This document shows, piece by piece, positions 22,735 to 32,195 of a DNA stretch of 64,000 nucleotides. The DNA lies in assembly GCA_023229765.1 (NCBI GenBank), contig JALNYO010000001.1, positions 186,001 to 250,000 on the forward strand, read 5' to 3'. Within the stretch, counting starts at the first letter, position 1. The number at the start of each line of letters is the position of its first letter. The translations under genes and the position numbers were made by a program. A model generated the notes under the pieces. It was given only the letters and a program-made list of their open reading frames with translations. It did no database searches and was not told the origin of the DNA. The DNA is from Syntrophales bacterium. Lineage in GTDB: Bacteria > Desulfobacterota > Syntrophia > Syntrophales > UBA5619.

Positions 22735-23127
22735 TCAAAGCTCCTCAAAAGTGTTTTTTCGAAAAATGGTCAGTACGGTTGTCAGTGTTATATCCAGAAC
22801 AATCACCGAAAGGCCGATGACAAGGCCGATTACATCGGCGATATTGCCGGAGATAATCAAAAACAGCAAAATGGCGGTTATGGCCATCCGGATGTAGTAG
22901 CGACGGACGACCGCCCCTTTGATACGATTGACATCCGCAACCAGAAAGTTTTTTAAGCTTCCATAAAGCATACGAAAATTCATGACGCTGATAATACCGC
23001 CGAGGGCGATGCCCAAGGTCAGGCGATACGACCGGAACGGCAGGCTCCCCGCAATCAGCAGGAGCAGCAGCAGCCAGCCAGCGCGTTCAATCTTTATTGG
23101 AAAAGGTGTTGTTCTTTGCGCTTCCAC
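22735..23127 (-). CDS. atpI: ATP synthase subunit I-like protein
   Basis: About 130 residues with four hydrophobic segments (W-L-L-L-L-L-L-I-A-G and L-G-I-A-L-G-G-I-I-S-V-M-N-F among them), matching the ATP-synthase I family found ahead of atpB. Subunit I helps assemble the c ring and may carry magnesium. A GTG at 23,127 with AAGGTAAG upstream is the likely start; an ATG at 23,151 is also in frame without a site. Either way the start lies inside the 3' end of atpZ, so the genes are coupled. Confidence 0.75.
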   Translation of the reverse strand: MEAQRTTPFPIKIERAGWLLLLLLIAGSLPFRSYRLTLGIALGGIISVMNFRMLYGSLKNFLVADVNRIKGAVVRRYYIRMAITAILLFLIISGNIADVIGLVIGLSVIVLDITLTTVLTIFRKNTFEEL

Positions 23128-23377
23128 TCTTACCTTTACCTGCCGAATCATCCGTCTTTTCGTCGTTTAAGGAGCGTCTGATCATAACGTATATGTTCCG
23201 GAAGCCGGCGGCTACGCCCATCAAGAGAAAAACCATGGTCAGCCAGGGCGCCGTTCCTAATTTTTTGTCGAGCCAGATCCCGAAATAAAGGGCGCCGAAG
23301 ATCGAAATGACCATCGATATGCCGATGCTACTCGCATAGGCCAAGCGAAAAGCGGCTCTTTTTGTTTCTCTATCCAC
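23087..23377 (-). CDS. atpZ: F0F1-ATPase accessory protein AtpZ
   Basis: A small protein (about 96 residues from the GTG at 23,377; 108 from a TTG at 23,413) with two membrane segments: I-G-I-S-M-V-I-S-I-F-G-A-L-Y-F-G and W-L-T-M-V-F-L-L-M-G-V-A-A-G-F-R-N. The pattern G-x-x-x-D-x-x-x-x-T-x-P-W and the second helix match AtpZ. AtpZ works with AtpI, possibly as a Ca/Mg channel or assembly factor. First gene of the atp unit; the hydrophilic tail overlaps the next gene. Confidence 0.8.
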   Translation of the reverse strand: MDRETKRAAFRLAYASSIGISMVISIFGALYFGIWLDKKLGTAPWLTMVFLLMGVAAGFRNIYVMIRRSLNDEKTDDSAGKGKSGSAKNNTFSNKD

Positions 23378-23453
23378 CGTCGTCCCGCTAACATAACCTG
23401 TTTTTAAAGTCAACCGGAAAGGCGCAGCCGCTTATCCCCGAAACGGTTTTTTT

Positions 23454-24398
23454 TCAAGACCTTTCCAACGCTTGACGAATTTCCCGATACCAGGCGATGG
23501 TCTTTGTCAGGCCTTCCCGGAAGCCGGTTTTGGCCTGGAATCCGAATTCCCTGTAGGCCCTGCTCGTATCGAGCATGCGGCGGGGCTGGCCGTCCGGTTT
23601 GGACTCGTCCCAGGCGATACGTCCCGTAAAGCCCGTGAGCTCTACTATCAGTTCGACCAGATCCTTTATCGATATCTCAAAACCGGCGCCGATGTTGACC
23701 GGGTCGGATTTGTTGTAGCGCTCCGTGGCAAGCAGGATCGCCTCCGCGGCATCCTCAACGTAAAAGAATTCCCGGGTCGCCTTGCCCGATCCCCAGACGA
23801 CGATATCGTCGGCTCCGTCGGCGATTGCGTCCACGCATTTTTTGATCAGGGCGGGAATGACGTGCGAAGAGTGCGGATCGAAGTTGTCGCCGGGGCCGTA
23901 CAGATTTACCGGGAGCAGGAAAATGGCGTTGAAGCCGTACTGCCGGCGGTAGGCCTCAGCCTGGACGAGAAGCATCTTCTTGGCGAGTCCATAGGGGGCG
24001 TTGGTCTCTTCCGGATAGCCGTTCCAGATATCGTCTTCCCGGAAGGGAACCGGGGTGAACTTCGGGTAGGCGCAGATTGTGCCGAGCGCGACGAATTTTT
24101 CTATCTTGTGGAGGAAGCCCTGATGGAGCAGCGGTACCCCCATCATGATGTTTTCATAAAACAGCGAACCGGGATTTTCGAGGTTGTAGCCGATGCCGCC
24201 GACCTTTGCGGCCAGATGGACGACGATGTCCGGTTTTTGTTCCTCATAAAGCCTGATTATGTCTTCGATTCTAATCAGGTCGTACTGGGGGCGATTGGCC
24301 TGCTGAATGTTAAAATAGCCCCGCTCGGCCAAGAGGCGGACCAGGTGCTTTCCGAGGAAGCCGTTGGCGCCGGTTACCGTTATTCTCTTTTCGTGCAT
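23454..24398 (-). CDS. fcl: GDP-L-fucose synthase
   Basis: A 314-residue NAD(P)-binding epimerase/reductase of the extended SDR group. It converts GDP-4-keto-6-deoxy-mannose to GDP-L-fucose. Visible: nucleotide fold G-A-N-G-F-L-G-K-H, V-H-L-A-A-K-V-G-G-I-G, the catalytic Y-x-x-x-K in A-P-Y-G-L-A-K-K, and N-L-Y-G-P-G-D-N-F-D. The start ATG 24,398 follows AGGAG; 17 upstream codons are in frame but lack a site. It follows gmd, which supplies its substrate, so together they make GDP-fucose for surface polysaccharide. Confidence 0.93.
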   Translation of the reverse strand: MHEKRITVTGANGFLGKHLVRLLAERGYFNIQQANRPQYDLIRIEDIIRLYEEQKPDIVVHLAAKVGGIGYNLENPGSLFYENIMMGVPLLHQGFLHKIEKFVALGTICAYPKFTPVPFREDDIWNGYPEETNAPYGLAKKMLLVQAEAYRRQYGFNAIFLLPVNLYGPGDNFDPHSSHVIPALIKKCVDAIADGADDIVVWGSGKATREFFYVEDAAEAILLATERYNKSDPVNIGAGFEISIKDLVELIVELTGFTGRIAWDESKPDGQPRRMLDTSRAYREFGFQAKTGFREGLTKTIAWYREIRQALERS

Positions 24399-24473
24399 GT
24401 TCTTTTGTCTCCTGTTTGAAATCTCTCGGCTGTCAGCTTCAGCCTTCACCCTACAGCCTATCTACCTAAACAT

Positions 24474-25502
24474 TCAGACAGCTCCATGATTGCCGCAGGA
24501 GTAGCCGGCGTCAACAAGCGTCTTTTCCCGTTGGGCGGCCTCCATGTCCGCCGCAACCATGATATCGATCAGCGCCTCAAAGCCGACCTTCGGCTTCCAG
24601 CCCAGCGCCTTGACCGCCTTGCCCGGCTCCCCCAGCAAGACATCCACCTCTGTGGGACGGAAATAACGGGGGTCGATGGAGACATACTTCTGATAGTCGA
24701 GCCCCAGCCTGGCGAAGACCTTTTCTGCAAATTCCCGCACTGAATGGGTTTCTCCGGTCGCGATAACGTAGTCGTCGGGGTTTTCCTGCTGCATCATCAG
24801 CCACATCGCCTCGACATAATCACCGGCGAATCCCCAGTCGCGCTTTGCCTCAAGATTGCCGAGAAAGAGTTTTTCCTGGAGCCCCAGCTTGATCCTTGCC
24901 GCCGCGATGGTGATCTTCCTGGTGACGAAGGTTTCGCCGCGGCGCGGGGATTCGTGATTGAAGAGGATGCCGTTGCTGGCAAAAATTTTGTAGGCGTTCC
25001 GGTAATTGCGAACGATATAATAGGAGTAAACCTTGGCCGCGGCGTAGGGGCTCTGCGGCTGAAAGGGGGTCAACTCGCTCTGGGGAGGGGGCGCAGCGCC
25101 GAACATCTCGCTGGACGATGCCTGATAAAATCTTGTTTTTATGGCAGTTTTTCGGATAGCCTCCAGAAGGCGCAATGTTCCCAGGCCGGTTATGTCGCCG
25201 GTGTATTCCGGCATGTCAAAACTGACGCGAACGTGGCTTTGTGCGCCGAGGTTGTAAATCTCGTCAGGCTGGATATCGTGCAGAAGGTCAGTAAGTTGGC
25301 CGGAGACGGACAGATCGCCGTAGTGGAGAAACAATCTTGCCTGAGGGTCGTGGGCATCGCGGTAAAGGTGGTCGATCCGCCCCGTGTTAAAGGTGCTCGC
25401 CCGGCGGATCAGTCCATGAACCTCGTAGCCCTTGCAAAGCAGGAACTCGGCCAAGTAGGAGCCGTCCTGTCCGGTTATCCCGGTGATAAGTGCCTTTTTC
25501 AT
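24474..25502 (-). CDS. gmd: GDP-mannose 4,6-dehydratase
   Basis: A 342-residue SDR enzyme that makes GDP-4-keto-6-deoxy-D-mannose. MKKALITGITGQDGSYLAEF is the classic Gmd start, with G-x-x-G-Q-D-G-S-Y. The catalytic set is A-S-S-S-E-M-F-G and S-P-Y-A-A-A-K. N-H-E-S-P-R-R-G-E-T-F-V-T-R-K is the substrate-loop signature. Start ATG 25,502 with GGAGGG; the frame is open 17 codons further. Middle gene of a leftward sugar-nucleotide cluster. Confidence 0.95.
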   Translation of the reverse strand: MKKALITGITGQDGSYLAEFLLCKGYEVHGLIRRASTFNTGRIDHLYRDAHDPQARLFLHYGDLSVSGQLTDLLHDIQPDEIYNLGAQSHVRVSFDMPEYTGDITGLGTLRLLEAIRKTAIKTRFYQASSSEMFGAAPPPQSELTPFQPQSPYAAAKVYSYYIVRNYRNAYKIFASNGILFNHESPRRGETFVTRKITIAAARIKLGLQEKLFLGNLEAKRDWGFAGDYVEAMWLMMQQENPDDYVIATGETHSVREFAEKVFARLGLDYQKYVSIDPRYFRPTEVDVLLGEPGKAVKALGWKPKVGFEALIDIMVAADMEAAQREKTLVDAGYSCGNHGAV

Positions 25503-25553
25503 CGTTAATTCCCTCCTTCTGTAATATTTCCCTCCGCAAATAGAGGAAAGCAT

Positions 25554-26561
<1,008 letters not shown>

Positions 26562-26593
26562 ATATCTCCGAAAGTTTAACTACATTTATTTTA

Positions 26594-26599
26594 ATTATA
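26594..26599 (-). promoter_or_regulatory. Candidate -10 box for the sugar-nucleotide cluster
   Basis: A perfect TATAAT (minus strand) sits 33 bp before the epimerase start in an AT-rich gap. The only -35 candidate, TTGTAA, is 20 bp upstream, so assignment is tentative. Confidence 0.3.
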
Positions 26600-26660
26600 A
26601 TAAATATTTGTATGTATTTTTACAATAACCCGCCAGGATCGCCATAACCCAGTGGAGCGA

Positions 26661-27932
26661 TTACAAAGTTTTTATCGTCTTTGCGCAAGCGGCGATTGTT
26701 CGGTCGATATCGTCGTCTGTATGGGCGAAGGAGACAAACCCCGCCTCAAACTGGGCGGGCGCGAGGTTAATACCCGCCGCCAGCATGCCATGAAAAAATT
26801 TGCCGAAGAGTGCGGTGTCGCTTTTCAGGGCGCTTTCGTAATCAACCACCGCTTCTTTGGTAAAAAAGATCGTGAAGAGAGAGCCTGTCTGATTGATTTG
26901 CACCGGTATTTTGTTACTTTGAAAGAGCTCGCGGAAGGCGTTGCCCAGCTTCGCGGTTTTTTTCTCGAGCGCGGCATAGTCTTTTTCCCGGAGGATATCG
27001 AGCGTCTTGATGCCGGCGCTCATTGCGAGCGGATTTCCCGAAAGGGTTCCCGCCTGATAAACCGGCCCAACCGGGGCAAGATGCTCCATAATCTCCCTTT
27101 TCCCCCCCATCGCCCCAACCGGCAGACCCCCGCCGATTATTTTGCCGAGACAGGTCAAGTCCGGACGAATTCCGGTCAAGGTCTGCCAGCCGCCATAGGA
27201 GACGCGAAAGCCGGTTATGACCTCGTCAAAAATAAGCAGGCTGCCGTTGGCGCTTGTTATTTCCCGCAGCCCCTCCAGGAAGCCGGGTTTGGGTATGACA
27301 ACGCCCATATTGGCGGCAACCGGCTCGACAATGATGCAGGCAATCTCACTGCCGAATTTCGCGAACGTTTTGCGAACTGCTTCAAGATCGTTATAGGGCA
27401 GGCCGAGCGTCAGCTCGGCGAGCGCTTTCGGGATGCCGGGACTACCGGGAATGCCGAGCGTCGCCACCCCCGAGCCGGCCTTTACCAGCAGGGAGTCGGC
27501 ATGTCCGTGATAGCAGCCGGTAAATTTGACGATTTTGTCTCTTCCAGTCCAGCCGCGCGCCAGGCGGATCGCGGTCATTGTCGCCTCTGTGCCCGAGCTG
27601 ACCATCCGGACGGCCTCGATGGAGGGAAAAGCGGCGACAATCCTTTCCGCCATTTCTATCTCCAGTTCGGTCGGGGCGCCGAAACTTGTGCCTCTGCCGG
27701 CCGCAGCGCGAATGGCGGCGACAACCTCGGCATCGGCATGTCCCAGGATCATCGGCCCCCAGGAGCAGACGTAATCAAGATAGCTGTTGCCTTCCGTGTC
27801 CCGGATCGTTGCTCCGGAGGCTTCGCTGATGAAAAGCGGCGTTCCGCCTACAGCCCGGAAGGCGCGCACCGGGCTGTTGACACCCCCGGGGATGACCTTT
27901 CCGGCTCTCGAAAAAAGATCGCTATTTCCCAT
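26661..27932 (-). CDS. hemL: Glutamate-1-semialdehyde 2,1-aminomutase
   Basis: A 423-residue PLP enzyme that makes 5-aminolevulinate, the entry to tetrapyrroles (heme, siroheme, cobalamin). Visible: G-G-V-N-S-P-V-R-A-F at the N-terminus, Y-V-C-S-W-G-P-M-I-L-G-H, substrate loop V-S-S-G-T-E-A-T-M-T-A-I-R-L-A-R, F-D-E-V-I-T-G-F-R, and the PLP lysine in L-G-K-I-I-G-G-G-L-P-V-G-A. GGAGCATTTTAAAC precedes the ATG. Length normal for the family. Confidence 0.96.
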   Translation of the reverse strand: MGNSDLFSRAGKVIPGGVNSPVRAFRAVGGTPLFISEASGATIRDTEGNSYLDYVCSWGPMILGHADAEVVAAIRAAAGRGTSFGAPTELEIEMAERIVAAFPSIEAVRMVSSGTEATMTAIRLARGWTGRDKIVKFTGCYHGHADSLLVKAGSGVATLGIPGSPGIPKALAELTLGLPYNDLEAVRKTFAKFGSEIACIIVEPVAANMGVVIPKPGFLEGLREITSANGSLLIFDEVITGFRVSYGGWQTLTGIRPDLTCLGKIIGGGLPVGAMGGKREIMEHLAPVGPVYQAGTLSGNPLAMSAGIKTLDILREKDYAALEKKTAKLGNAFRELFQSNKIPVQINQTGSLFTIFFTKEAVVDYESALKSDTALFGKFFHGMLAAGINLAPAQFEAGFVSFAHTDDDIDRTIAACAKTIKTL

Positions 27933-28013
27933 GTTTAAAATGCTCCATGTTATATTTTTGCTACGCAGACGCCGTCACATACCATAAAACGGGGGCTTTA
28001 TGTCAAATATTTC

Positions 28014-28040
28014 TTGACAACAAATCGCCATGTCTATAGG
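28014..28040 (+). promoter_or_regulatory. Candidate atpE promoter
   Basis: A perfect TTGACA (28,014-28,019) followed after 15 bp by TATAGG (28,035-28,040), 156 bp before atpE. The short spacer lowers certainty. Confidence 0.35.
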
Positions 28041-28073
28041 AAACGACAGGGGTAATTACATTTGGGAAAAATT

Positions 28074-28097
28074 AATTACCGGAGTTTGCCGGTAATT
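28074..28097. promoter_or_regulatory. Leader hairpin upstream of atpE
   Basis: AATTACCGG and CCGGTAATT form a perfect 9-bp inverted repeat around a 6-base loop in the long atpE leader. No T-run follows, so it is more likely an operator or mRNA-stability element than a terminator. Confidence 0.4.
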
Positions 28098-28196
28098 TTC
28101 CGCAGAACTGTGGAAGCAATCAAGAAGGGGAGGGAGGGAGGCACGGCTGATTTGAGGTTTGCTGTTTTTAAAAAATAACATAAAAAGGAGAATAAG

Positions 28197-28583
28197 ATGA
28201 AAAAAGTTTTTAAAATTAGCGCGTTGACAACATTTATGGTTATGGTTTACGCCGCTGTTACGGCGGCCGCCGAGACAGCAGCCCCCACCGTGGCAGCCGT
28301 TGCGGGTGGCGCTGCGGACAGCTCAAAGGCTATTGTGGTTGTGGCGAGCATCGTGGTTGCCGGCATGACAATGGCTATCGGAACGATAACCACCGCACTT
28401 GGCATGGGAAATGGATTAGCCGCCGCCGCCAATGCCGTTGGACGCAATCCCGAGGCGCAGGGCAAGGTTTTGATTACGATGATGGTTGGTCTGGCAATGA
28501 TCGAATCGCTGGCGATTTATACGCTTGTCATAGCGCTGGTCTTGATTTACGCTAACCCGCTGGTGAAGTTGCTTGGTTTATAA
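28197..28583 (+). CDS. atpE: ATP synthase F0 subunit c
   Basis: A 128-residue protein, longer than the usual 75-90 because of an N-terminal signal-like extension (MKKVFKISALTTFMVMVYAA, possible cleavage at V-T-A-A-A-E). The two helices of the c subunit follow, joined by the polar loop A-V-G-R-N-P-E-A-Q. The ion-binding glutamate is in M-I-E-S-L-A-I-Y. The Glu-Ser and Tyr match sodium-type c subunits, but the helix-1 glutamine of that motif is replaced by methionine (G-M-G-N-G), so ion specificity is open. The gene is on the opposite strand from atpB, 5.5 kb away. Confidence 0.95.
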   Translation: MKKVFKISALTTFMVMVYAAVTAAAETAAPTVAAVAGGAADSSKAIVVVASIVVAGMTMAIGTITTALGMGNGLAAAANAVGRNPEAQGKVLITMMVGLAMIESLAIYTLVIALVLIYANPLVKLLGL

Positions 28584-28605
28584 TAATACGTTTTTATAAA
28601 AATCA

Positions 28606-28646
28606 GGGGCAGGGAAACAAGCCCGCAAGGCTCCCGCCCCTTTTTT
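28606..28646 (+). terminator. atpE terminator
   Basis: GGGGCAGGGA pairs with TCCCGCCCC and is followed by six Ts. It ends the monocistronic atpE transcript and meets the end of the convergent gene. Confidence 0.75.
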
Positions 28647-29043
28647 ATGTTTCCTCCTGTTTGATTCCCGCCCGCAGTTCCTTCTTTTTCGAGATAATAT
28701 GTTTTTCGGCCAGCATCTTTTCCTGCGCCCGGCGCGAGCGGCGGCGTTTCTGCCGTCGTATTTTTTCAGTTTTCATCTTCTGGGCGGCGACAATCCCGGT
28801 GCGGAGTCGTTCGATCCGATCAAGGAGCAGGCGGCGGGCGAGAAGACGATTCAGGGTCTGGGAGCGCTCCTGCTGGCATTTTACGGAAAGTCCGGTCGGC
28901 AGATGAACCAGATAGACGCAGGATGATGTTTTATTGACTTTTTGCCCTCCGGGGCCGGAGGAGCGGACGAAGGTTTCGCGAAATTCCTCCTCCGTGACAG
29001 CGAGGCTGGCCATCCTTGCGCGCAATTCTTCCAGCTTATCCAT
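28645..29043 (-). CDS. Peptide chain release factor-like protein (GGQ domain)
   Basis: A 132-residue protein with the catalytic loop S-S-G-P-G-G-Q-K-V-N-K-T-S-S, which triggers peptidyl-tRNA hydrolysis on the ribosome, followed by a basic helical tail (M-K-T-E-K-I-R-R-Q-K-R-R-R-S-R-R). It lacks the codon-recognition domains of RF1/RF2. This fits ArfB-like rescue factors that free stalled ribosomes; the tail would sit in the mRNA channel. It may be the last gene of the korDABC-ACT run, 42 bp after the ACT gene. Confidence 0.8.
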   Translation of the reverse strand: MDKLEELRARMASLAVTEEEFRETFVRSSGPGGQKVNKTSSCVYLVHLPTGLSVKCQQERSQTLNRLLARRLLLDRIERLRTGIVAAQKMKTEKIRRQKRRRSRRAQEKMLAEKHIISKKKELRAGIKQEET

Positions 29044-29085
29044 AAAAGCATTCCATTTTTCTTTTATGGCTTCGGAGCGGTAATT

Positions 29086-29514
29086 TCAGAGGCTGTATAT
29101 TTCATCCTCGACTATGTGGATCCAGTTGCGCTGCAAGACATCCCGCGCCTCTTCGAGCTTGTCAACCCCAAGAATGACGATGGTTTCCGTGCCGATCCGG
29201 TTGATGGTGGTATAAAGGTAGTGAATGTTGATGTCGGCGCCGGAAAGCGGTTTCAAGATGGCGTTCATCCCCCCGTGATGGAGGGGCACCTCGGCGGCCA
29301 GCACCGGCGTCAGCTCGCAGTTAAGATTGAAACTTTCCAGGATGGCAACGGCGTGCTCAGGGTTGTTTACCACCAGCCGCACAGTGCTGCTTTCCGTGGC
29401 GCTCGCGGCCAGCATGGCTTTGGGGGTGATGTCGGATTTGTCGAGGATATTGGTAAGCCGGGAGAGGGAGCCGGGGATGTTGTCTAAAAGAACGGATATC
29501 TGTTTTACTGCCAT
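29086..29514 (-). CDS. Tandem ACT-domain protein
   Basis: A 142-residue protein made of two ACT domains. The first starts M-A-V-K-Q-I-S-V-L-L-D-N-I-P-G-S-L-S-R-L, with the D-N-x-P-G-x-L amino-acid-binding loop. The second is around residues 70-135 (D-I-N-I-H-Y-L-Y-T-T). ATG 29,514 has AAGGAG upstream. Such stand-alone proteins accompany 2-oxoacid or phenylacetyl-CoA metabolic genes in anaerobes and probably sense an amino acid. It lies directly after korC and is likely in that operon. Confidence 0.8.
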   Translation of the reverse strand: MAVKQISVLLDNIPGSLSRLTNILDKSDITPKAMLAASATESSTVRLVVNNPEHAVAILESFNLNCELTPVLAAEVPLHHGGMNAILKPLSGADINIHYLYTTINRIGTETIVILGVDKLEEARDVLQRNWIHIVEDEIYSL

Positions 29515-29559
29515 TTTTACTGCTCCTTGACTGTTATTGCGTGCATATCGCATCTTGGC

Positions 29560-30096
29560 CTATTGCAGAAAATCGTATCCGACCTCAAAGGCCCGGCGAT
29601 TCATCGCGACTACCTCTTTCTTTTTGCTTCCCATAACCGTTTCGATGCTTTTCAGAAAGATGTCGGGGGAAACGAGGCCGGTTGCCTTCATCAGGGCGCC
29701 CATCATCACGGTGTTTGCCATGCGCTTGTCTCCCAGTTTGTCGGCAAGCTCGGCGGTCGGGATTTTATAGACCCGGACGTCCTGGCGCGACGACTCGACG
29801 GCGATGATCGATGAGTTCAGAAAGATAGACCCTCCGGGGGCGGTGCGATTCTGAAAGGCGTAAAGGGAAGGGGTATTCAGGACGACAATATTTTCGGGAT
29901 TGGAGGAGATAGGGGAGGCGATCTCCTCATCGGAGACGACGACCGTGCAATTGGCCGTGCCGCCGCGAACCTCGGCGCCGTAGGATGGGAGGTATGTGAC
30001 GTTAAACCCGGCGTTCATCCCTCCATGGGCCAGTGAATATCCCATCATGAGCACTCCCTGACCGCCGAAACCGCAAAAAATGGTTTTGACCAACAT
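29560..30096 (-). CDS. korC: 2-oxoacid:ferredoxin oxidoreductase gamma subunit
   Basis: A 178-residue subunit with G-F-G-G-Q-G-V-L-M-M-G-Y at the N-terminus and S-Y-G-A-E-V-R-G-G-T-A-N-C-T-V-V, both diagnostic for the gamma chain. With the alpha, beta and ferredoxin-like delta chains upstream it forms a four-subunit enzyme that interconverts 2-oxoglutarate (or a related 2-oxoacid) and succinyl-CoA with ferredoxin. The gene starts 4 bp after korB. Cytoplasmic. Confidence 0.88.
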   Translation of the reverse strand: MLVKTIFCGFGGQGVLMMGYSLAHGGMNAGFNVTYLPSYGAEVRGGTANCTVVVSDEEIASPISSNPENIVVLNTPSLYAFQNRTAPGGSIFLNSSIIAVESSRQDVRVYKIPTAELADKLGDKRMANTVMMGALMKATGLVSPDIFLKSIETVMGSKKKEVVAMNRRAFEVGYDFLQ

Positions 30097-30100
30097 GATT

Positions 30101-30871
30101 CTACTTTCCCTTCTGCTGTTTTTTCATCTCTTCCGCCGGCAGGTCCTTGATGACGCCCAGCGGAAACTCCTTGCTCATGGTCTGCTCAATCCAACGGCAC
30201 GCCTCTACCGGGTTCATCTTCCAGTTGGTGGGACACGGCGAGAGTATTTCGATAAGGGAAAAACCCCTGCCGTCGATCTGGCATTGGAAGGCCTTGCGGA
30301 TTGCCTTTTTGGTTTTGACGATGCTGGCAGGCGATGTTACCGTGCAGCGCTCGATATAGGCTGTCCCCGGAAGCAACGCAAAGATTTCGCTTATCTTGAT
30401 CGGGTATCCGTCCAGAATATTGTTTCTGCCGACCGGCGAGGTGGTTGTCTTTTGTCCAAGGAGGGAGGTCGGCGCCATTTGTCCGCCGGTCATGCCGTAA
30501 ACGGCGTTATTGATAAAGATGACGGTAATGTTTTCACCCCGGTTGGCCGCGTGAAAGCTCTCCGCGGTGCCGATTGCGGCAAGATCGCCGTCTCCCTGGT
30601 AAGAGAAAACGATCCGATCGGGCAAAACCCTCTTCAGGCCGGTGGCGGTCGCGGGACCTCTACCGTGCTGAGCCTCGATCATGTCAACATCGAAATAGTT
30701 GTAGGCAAGCACGGCGCATCCGGCGGGTGGGACGCCTATTGTCCGATCGCGAATGCCGAGCTCATCAATGACCTCTGCTATCAACCGGTGGGCGATGCTG
30801 TGTCCGCAACCCGCACAGTAATGAAAGGGGTTGCTCTTCATGCTTTTTGGTCTTCCAAAAACTTTTTTCAT
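30101..30871 (-). CDS. korB: 2-oxoacid:ferredoxin oxidoreductase beta subunit (TPP-binding)
   Basis: A 256-residue subunit that binds thiamine diphosphate: Y-C-A-G-C-G-H-S-I-A-H near the N-terminus, and the TPP/Mg motif G-D-G-D-L-A-A-I-G followed by N-N-A-V-Y-G-M-T-G-G-Q. The lone C-x-x-C resembles the beta chain of 2-oxoglutarate enzymes rather than pyruvate enzymes, which have more cysteines; L-S-P-C-P-T-N-W is also typical. Pathway: reductive or oxidative TCA-type reactions in an anaerobe. Confidence 0.88.
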   Translation of the reverse strand: MKKVFGRPKSMKSNPFHYCAGCGHSIAHRLIAEVIDELGIRDRTIGVPPAGCAVLAYNYFDVDMIEAQHGRGPATATGLKRVLPDRIVFSYQGDGDLAAIGTAESFHAANRGENITVIFINNAVYGMTGGQMAPTSLLGQKTTTSPVGRNNILDGYPIKISEIFALLPGTAYIERCTVTSPASIVKTKKAIRKAFQCQIDGRGFSLIEILSPCPTNWKMNPVEACRWIEQTMSKEFPLGVIKDLPAEEMKKQQKGK

Positions 30872-30910
30872 TGTTTACCGACCTGCAATTTTTGTATTTA
30901 CCCGGCCGAC

Positions 30911-31990
30911 TTACAGCTCTGTGTCGATCAGCCCCTCTTTACGATTGTATTTGCGCAGGATCACATTTGCCAGCTCAACCGGAGTCGGGACAACGCCGCC
31001 CGGGCGGCCGTGGAATCCGACATTGGCCTTTCCCTGCAAGGCCAGTAGAACATCCTCGAGCATCTGTCCGGCGCTCATCTCAAATACCATTAAATTACTA
31101 ATCTTTTTTGCGAGATCGCGCAACTGCTGGGAAGGAAACGGCCAAAGGCTGATTGGGCGGAAGAGACCCACCTTCAAACCCTGCTTCCGCAGCCGTTTGA
31201 TCGCGCCTTTGGCAATCCGGGAAGCCGTGCCGTAGGCGACGATGAGCAGTTCCGCGTCATCCGTCTGGTAGAGTTCGCAACGTGTTTCGCGCTCCGCGAT
31301 CATCTTATATTTGCGCTGCAATTTCCAGATGTGCTCCTCCATATCGAGCGGGTCGAGTATCAAACCCCTGATGATCTTACTCTTTCCCCCACCAGCCCCC
31401 TTCATGATCAAACTTTCCGGATAGTTGCGGGGCTTCGGTTTTTTAAAGACAACCGGTTCCATCATCTGTCCCAGCATACCGTCGGCCAGGATCATTACCG
31501 GAGTGCGATACTCGTCGGCAATGTCGAAGGCGTCCATCGTCAAGTCGGCAATCTCCTGCAGGGAGGCCGGGCCGAGGACAACCATCCGGTAGTCGCCATG
31601 ACCCCCTCCCTTGGTGGCTTGCAGGTAATCACCCTGCGCGGGGCTGATGTTTCCTAGTCCCGGACCGCCTCTCATCATGTTGACAATGACGGCGGGAAGC
31701 TCACACGCCGCAAGCGATGAGATGCCCTCCTGCTTCAGGGATATCCCCGGACTTGACGAAGAGGTCAGCGAGCGCGCGCCGCCGGCGCTGGCGCCGATTA
31801 TCATGTGGATTGCGGCGATCTCGCTTTCCGACTGGATGAAAACGCCGCCTTCCACCTTGCGGAGGTTTTCCGCCATGTATTCAGGCAGTTCATTCTGGGG
31901 GGTTATCGGATAACCGGCGTAAAATCTGCAACCGGCGCGAATGGCGGCTTCGCCAATGATTTTGTTTCCCTGCATCAGTACTTTATTCAC
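30911..31990 (-). CDS. korA: 2-oxoacid:ferredoxin oxidoreductase alpha subunit
   Basis: A 359-residue subunit. The best start is GTG 31,990, six bases after GAGG and overlapping the end of the ferredoxin gene; longer in-frame versions would extend into that gene. The N-terminus G-N-K-I-I-G-E-A-A-I-R-A-G-C-R-F-Y-A-G-Y-P-I-T-P is the conserved alpha-chain start, and P-G-I-S-L-K-Q-E-G-I and M-M-R-G-G-P-G-L-G-N follow. It forms the heterotetramer with the neighbours. Confidence 0.88.
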   Translation of the reverse strand: MNKVLMQGNKIIGEAAIRAGCRFYAGYPITPQNELPEYMAENLRKVEGGVFIQSESEIAAIHMIIGASAGGARSLTSSSSPGISLKQEGISSLAACELPAVIVNMMRGGPGLGNISPAQGDYLQATKGGGHGDYRMVVLGPASLQEIADLTMDAFDIADEYRTPVMILADGMLGQMMEPVVFKKPKPRNYPESLIMKGAGGGKSKIIRGLILDPLDMEEHIWKLQRKYKMIAERETRCELYQTDDAELLIVAYGTASRIAKGAIKRLRKQGLKVGLFRPISLWPFPSQQLRDLAKKISNLMVFEMSAGQMLEDVLLALQGKANVGFHGRPGGVVPTPVELANVILRKYNRKEGLIDTEL

Positions 31991-32195
31991 GGTAAACCTC
32001 GATGGCAATATCCGGACAAGTGATGGCGCACAGGGCGCAACCGATACACTTTTTCTCCTCATCCTGGAAGCGGACCGGGCGATATCCCTTGGAATTGAAT
32101 TCATGGGACGGGACGATCAGCCCATTGCTGCAAGCCTGAATGCATAGATGACATTCCTTGCAAAGTTCCTTGTCTATTACGATGTACCCCTTCAA
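31983..32195 (-). CDS. korD: Ferredoxin-like delta subunit, 2 x [4Fe-4S]
   Basis: A 70-residue protein with two cluster motifs: C-K-E-C-H-L-C-I-Q-A-C and C-I-G-C-A-L-C-A-I-T-C-P. It is the electron-transfer subunit of the adjacent oxidoreductase and the first gene of the operon; its stop overlaps the GTG of korA. The 236-bp gap upstream shows a short GC hairpin (CTGCC/GGCAG) but no certain promoter. Confidence 0.9.
   Translation of the reverse strand: MKGYIVIDKELCKECHLCIQACSNGLIVPSHEFNSKGYRPVRFQDEEKKCIGCALCAITCPDIAIEVYRE

Noticed and set aside
23472..24419. Long plus-strand frames opposite fcl, gmd and hemL
   Set aside because: Minus-strand products are full-length known enzymes with catalytic motifs; the opposite frames show none.
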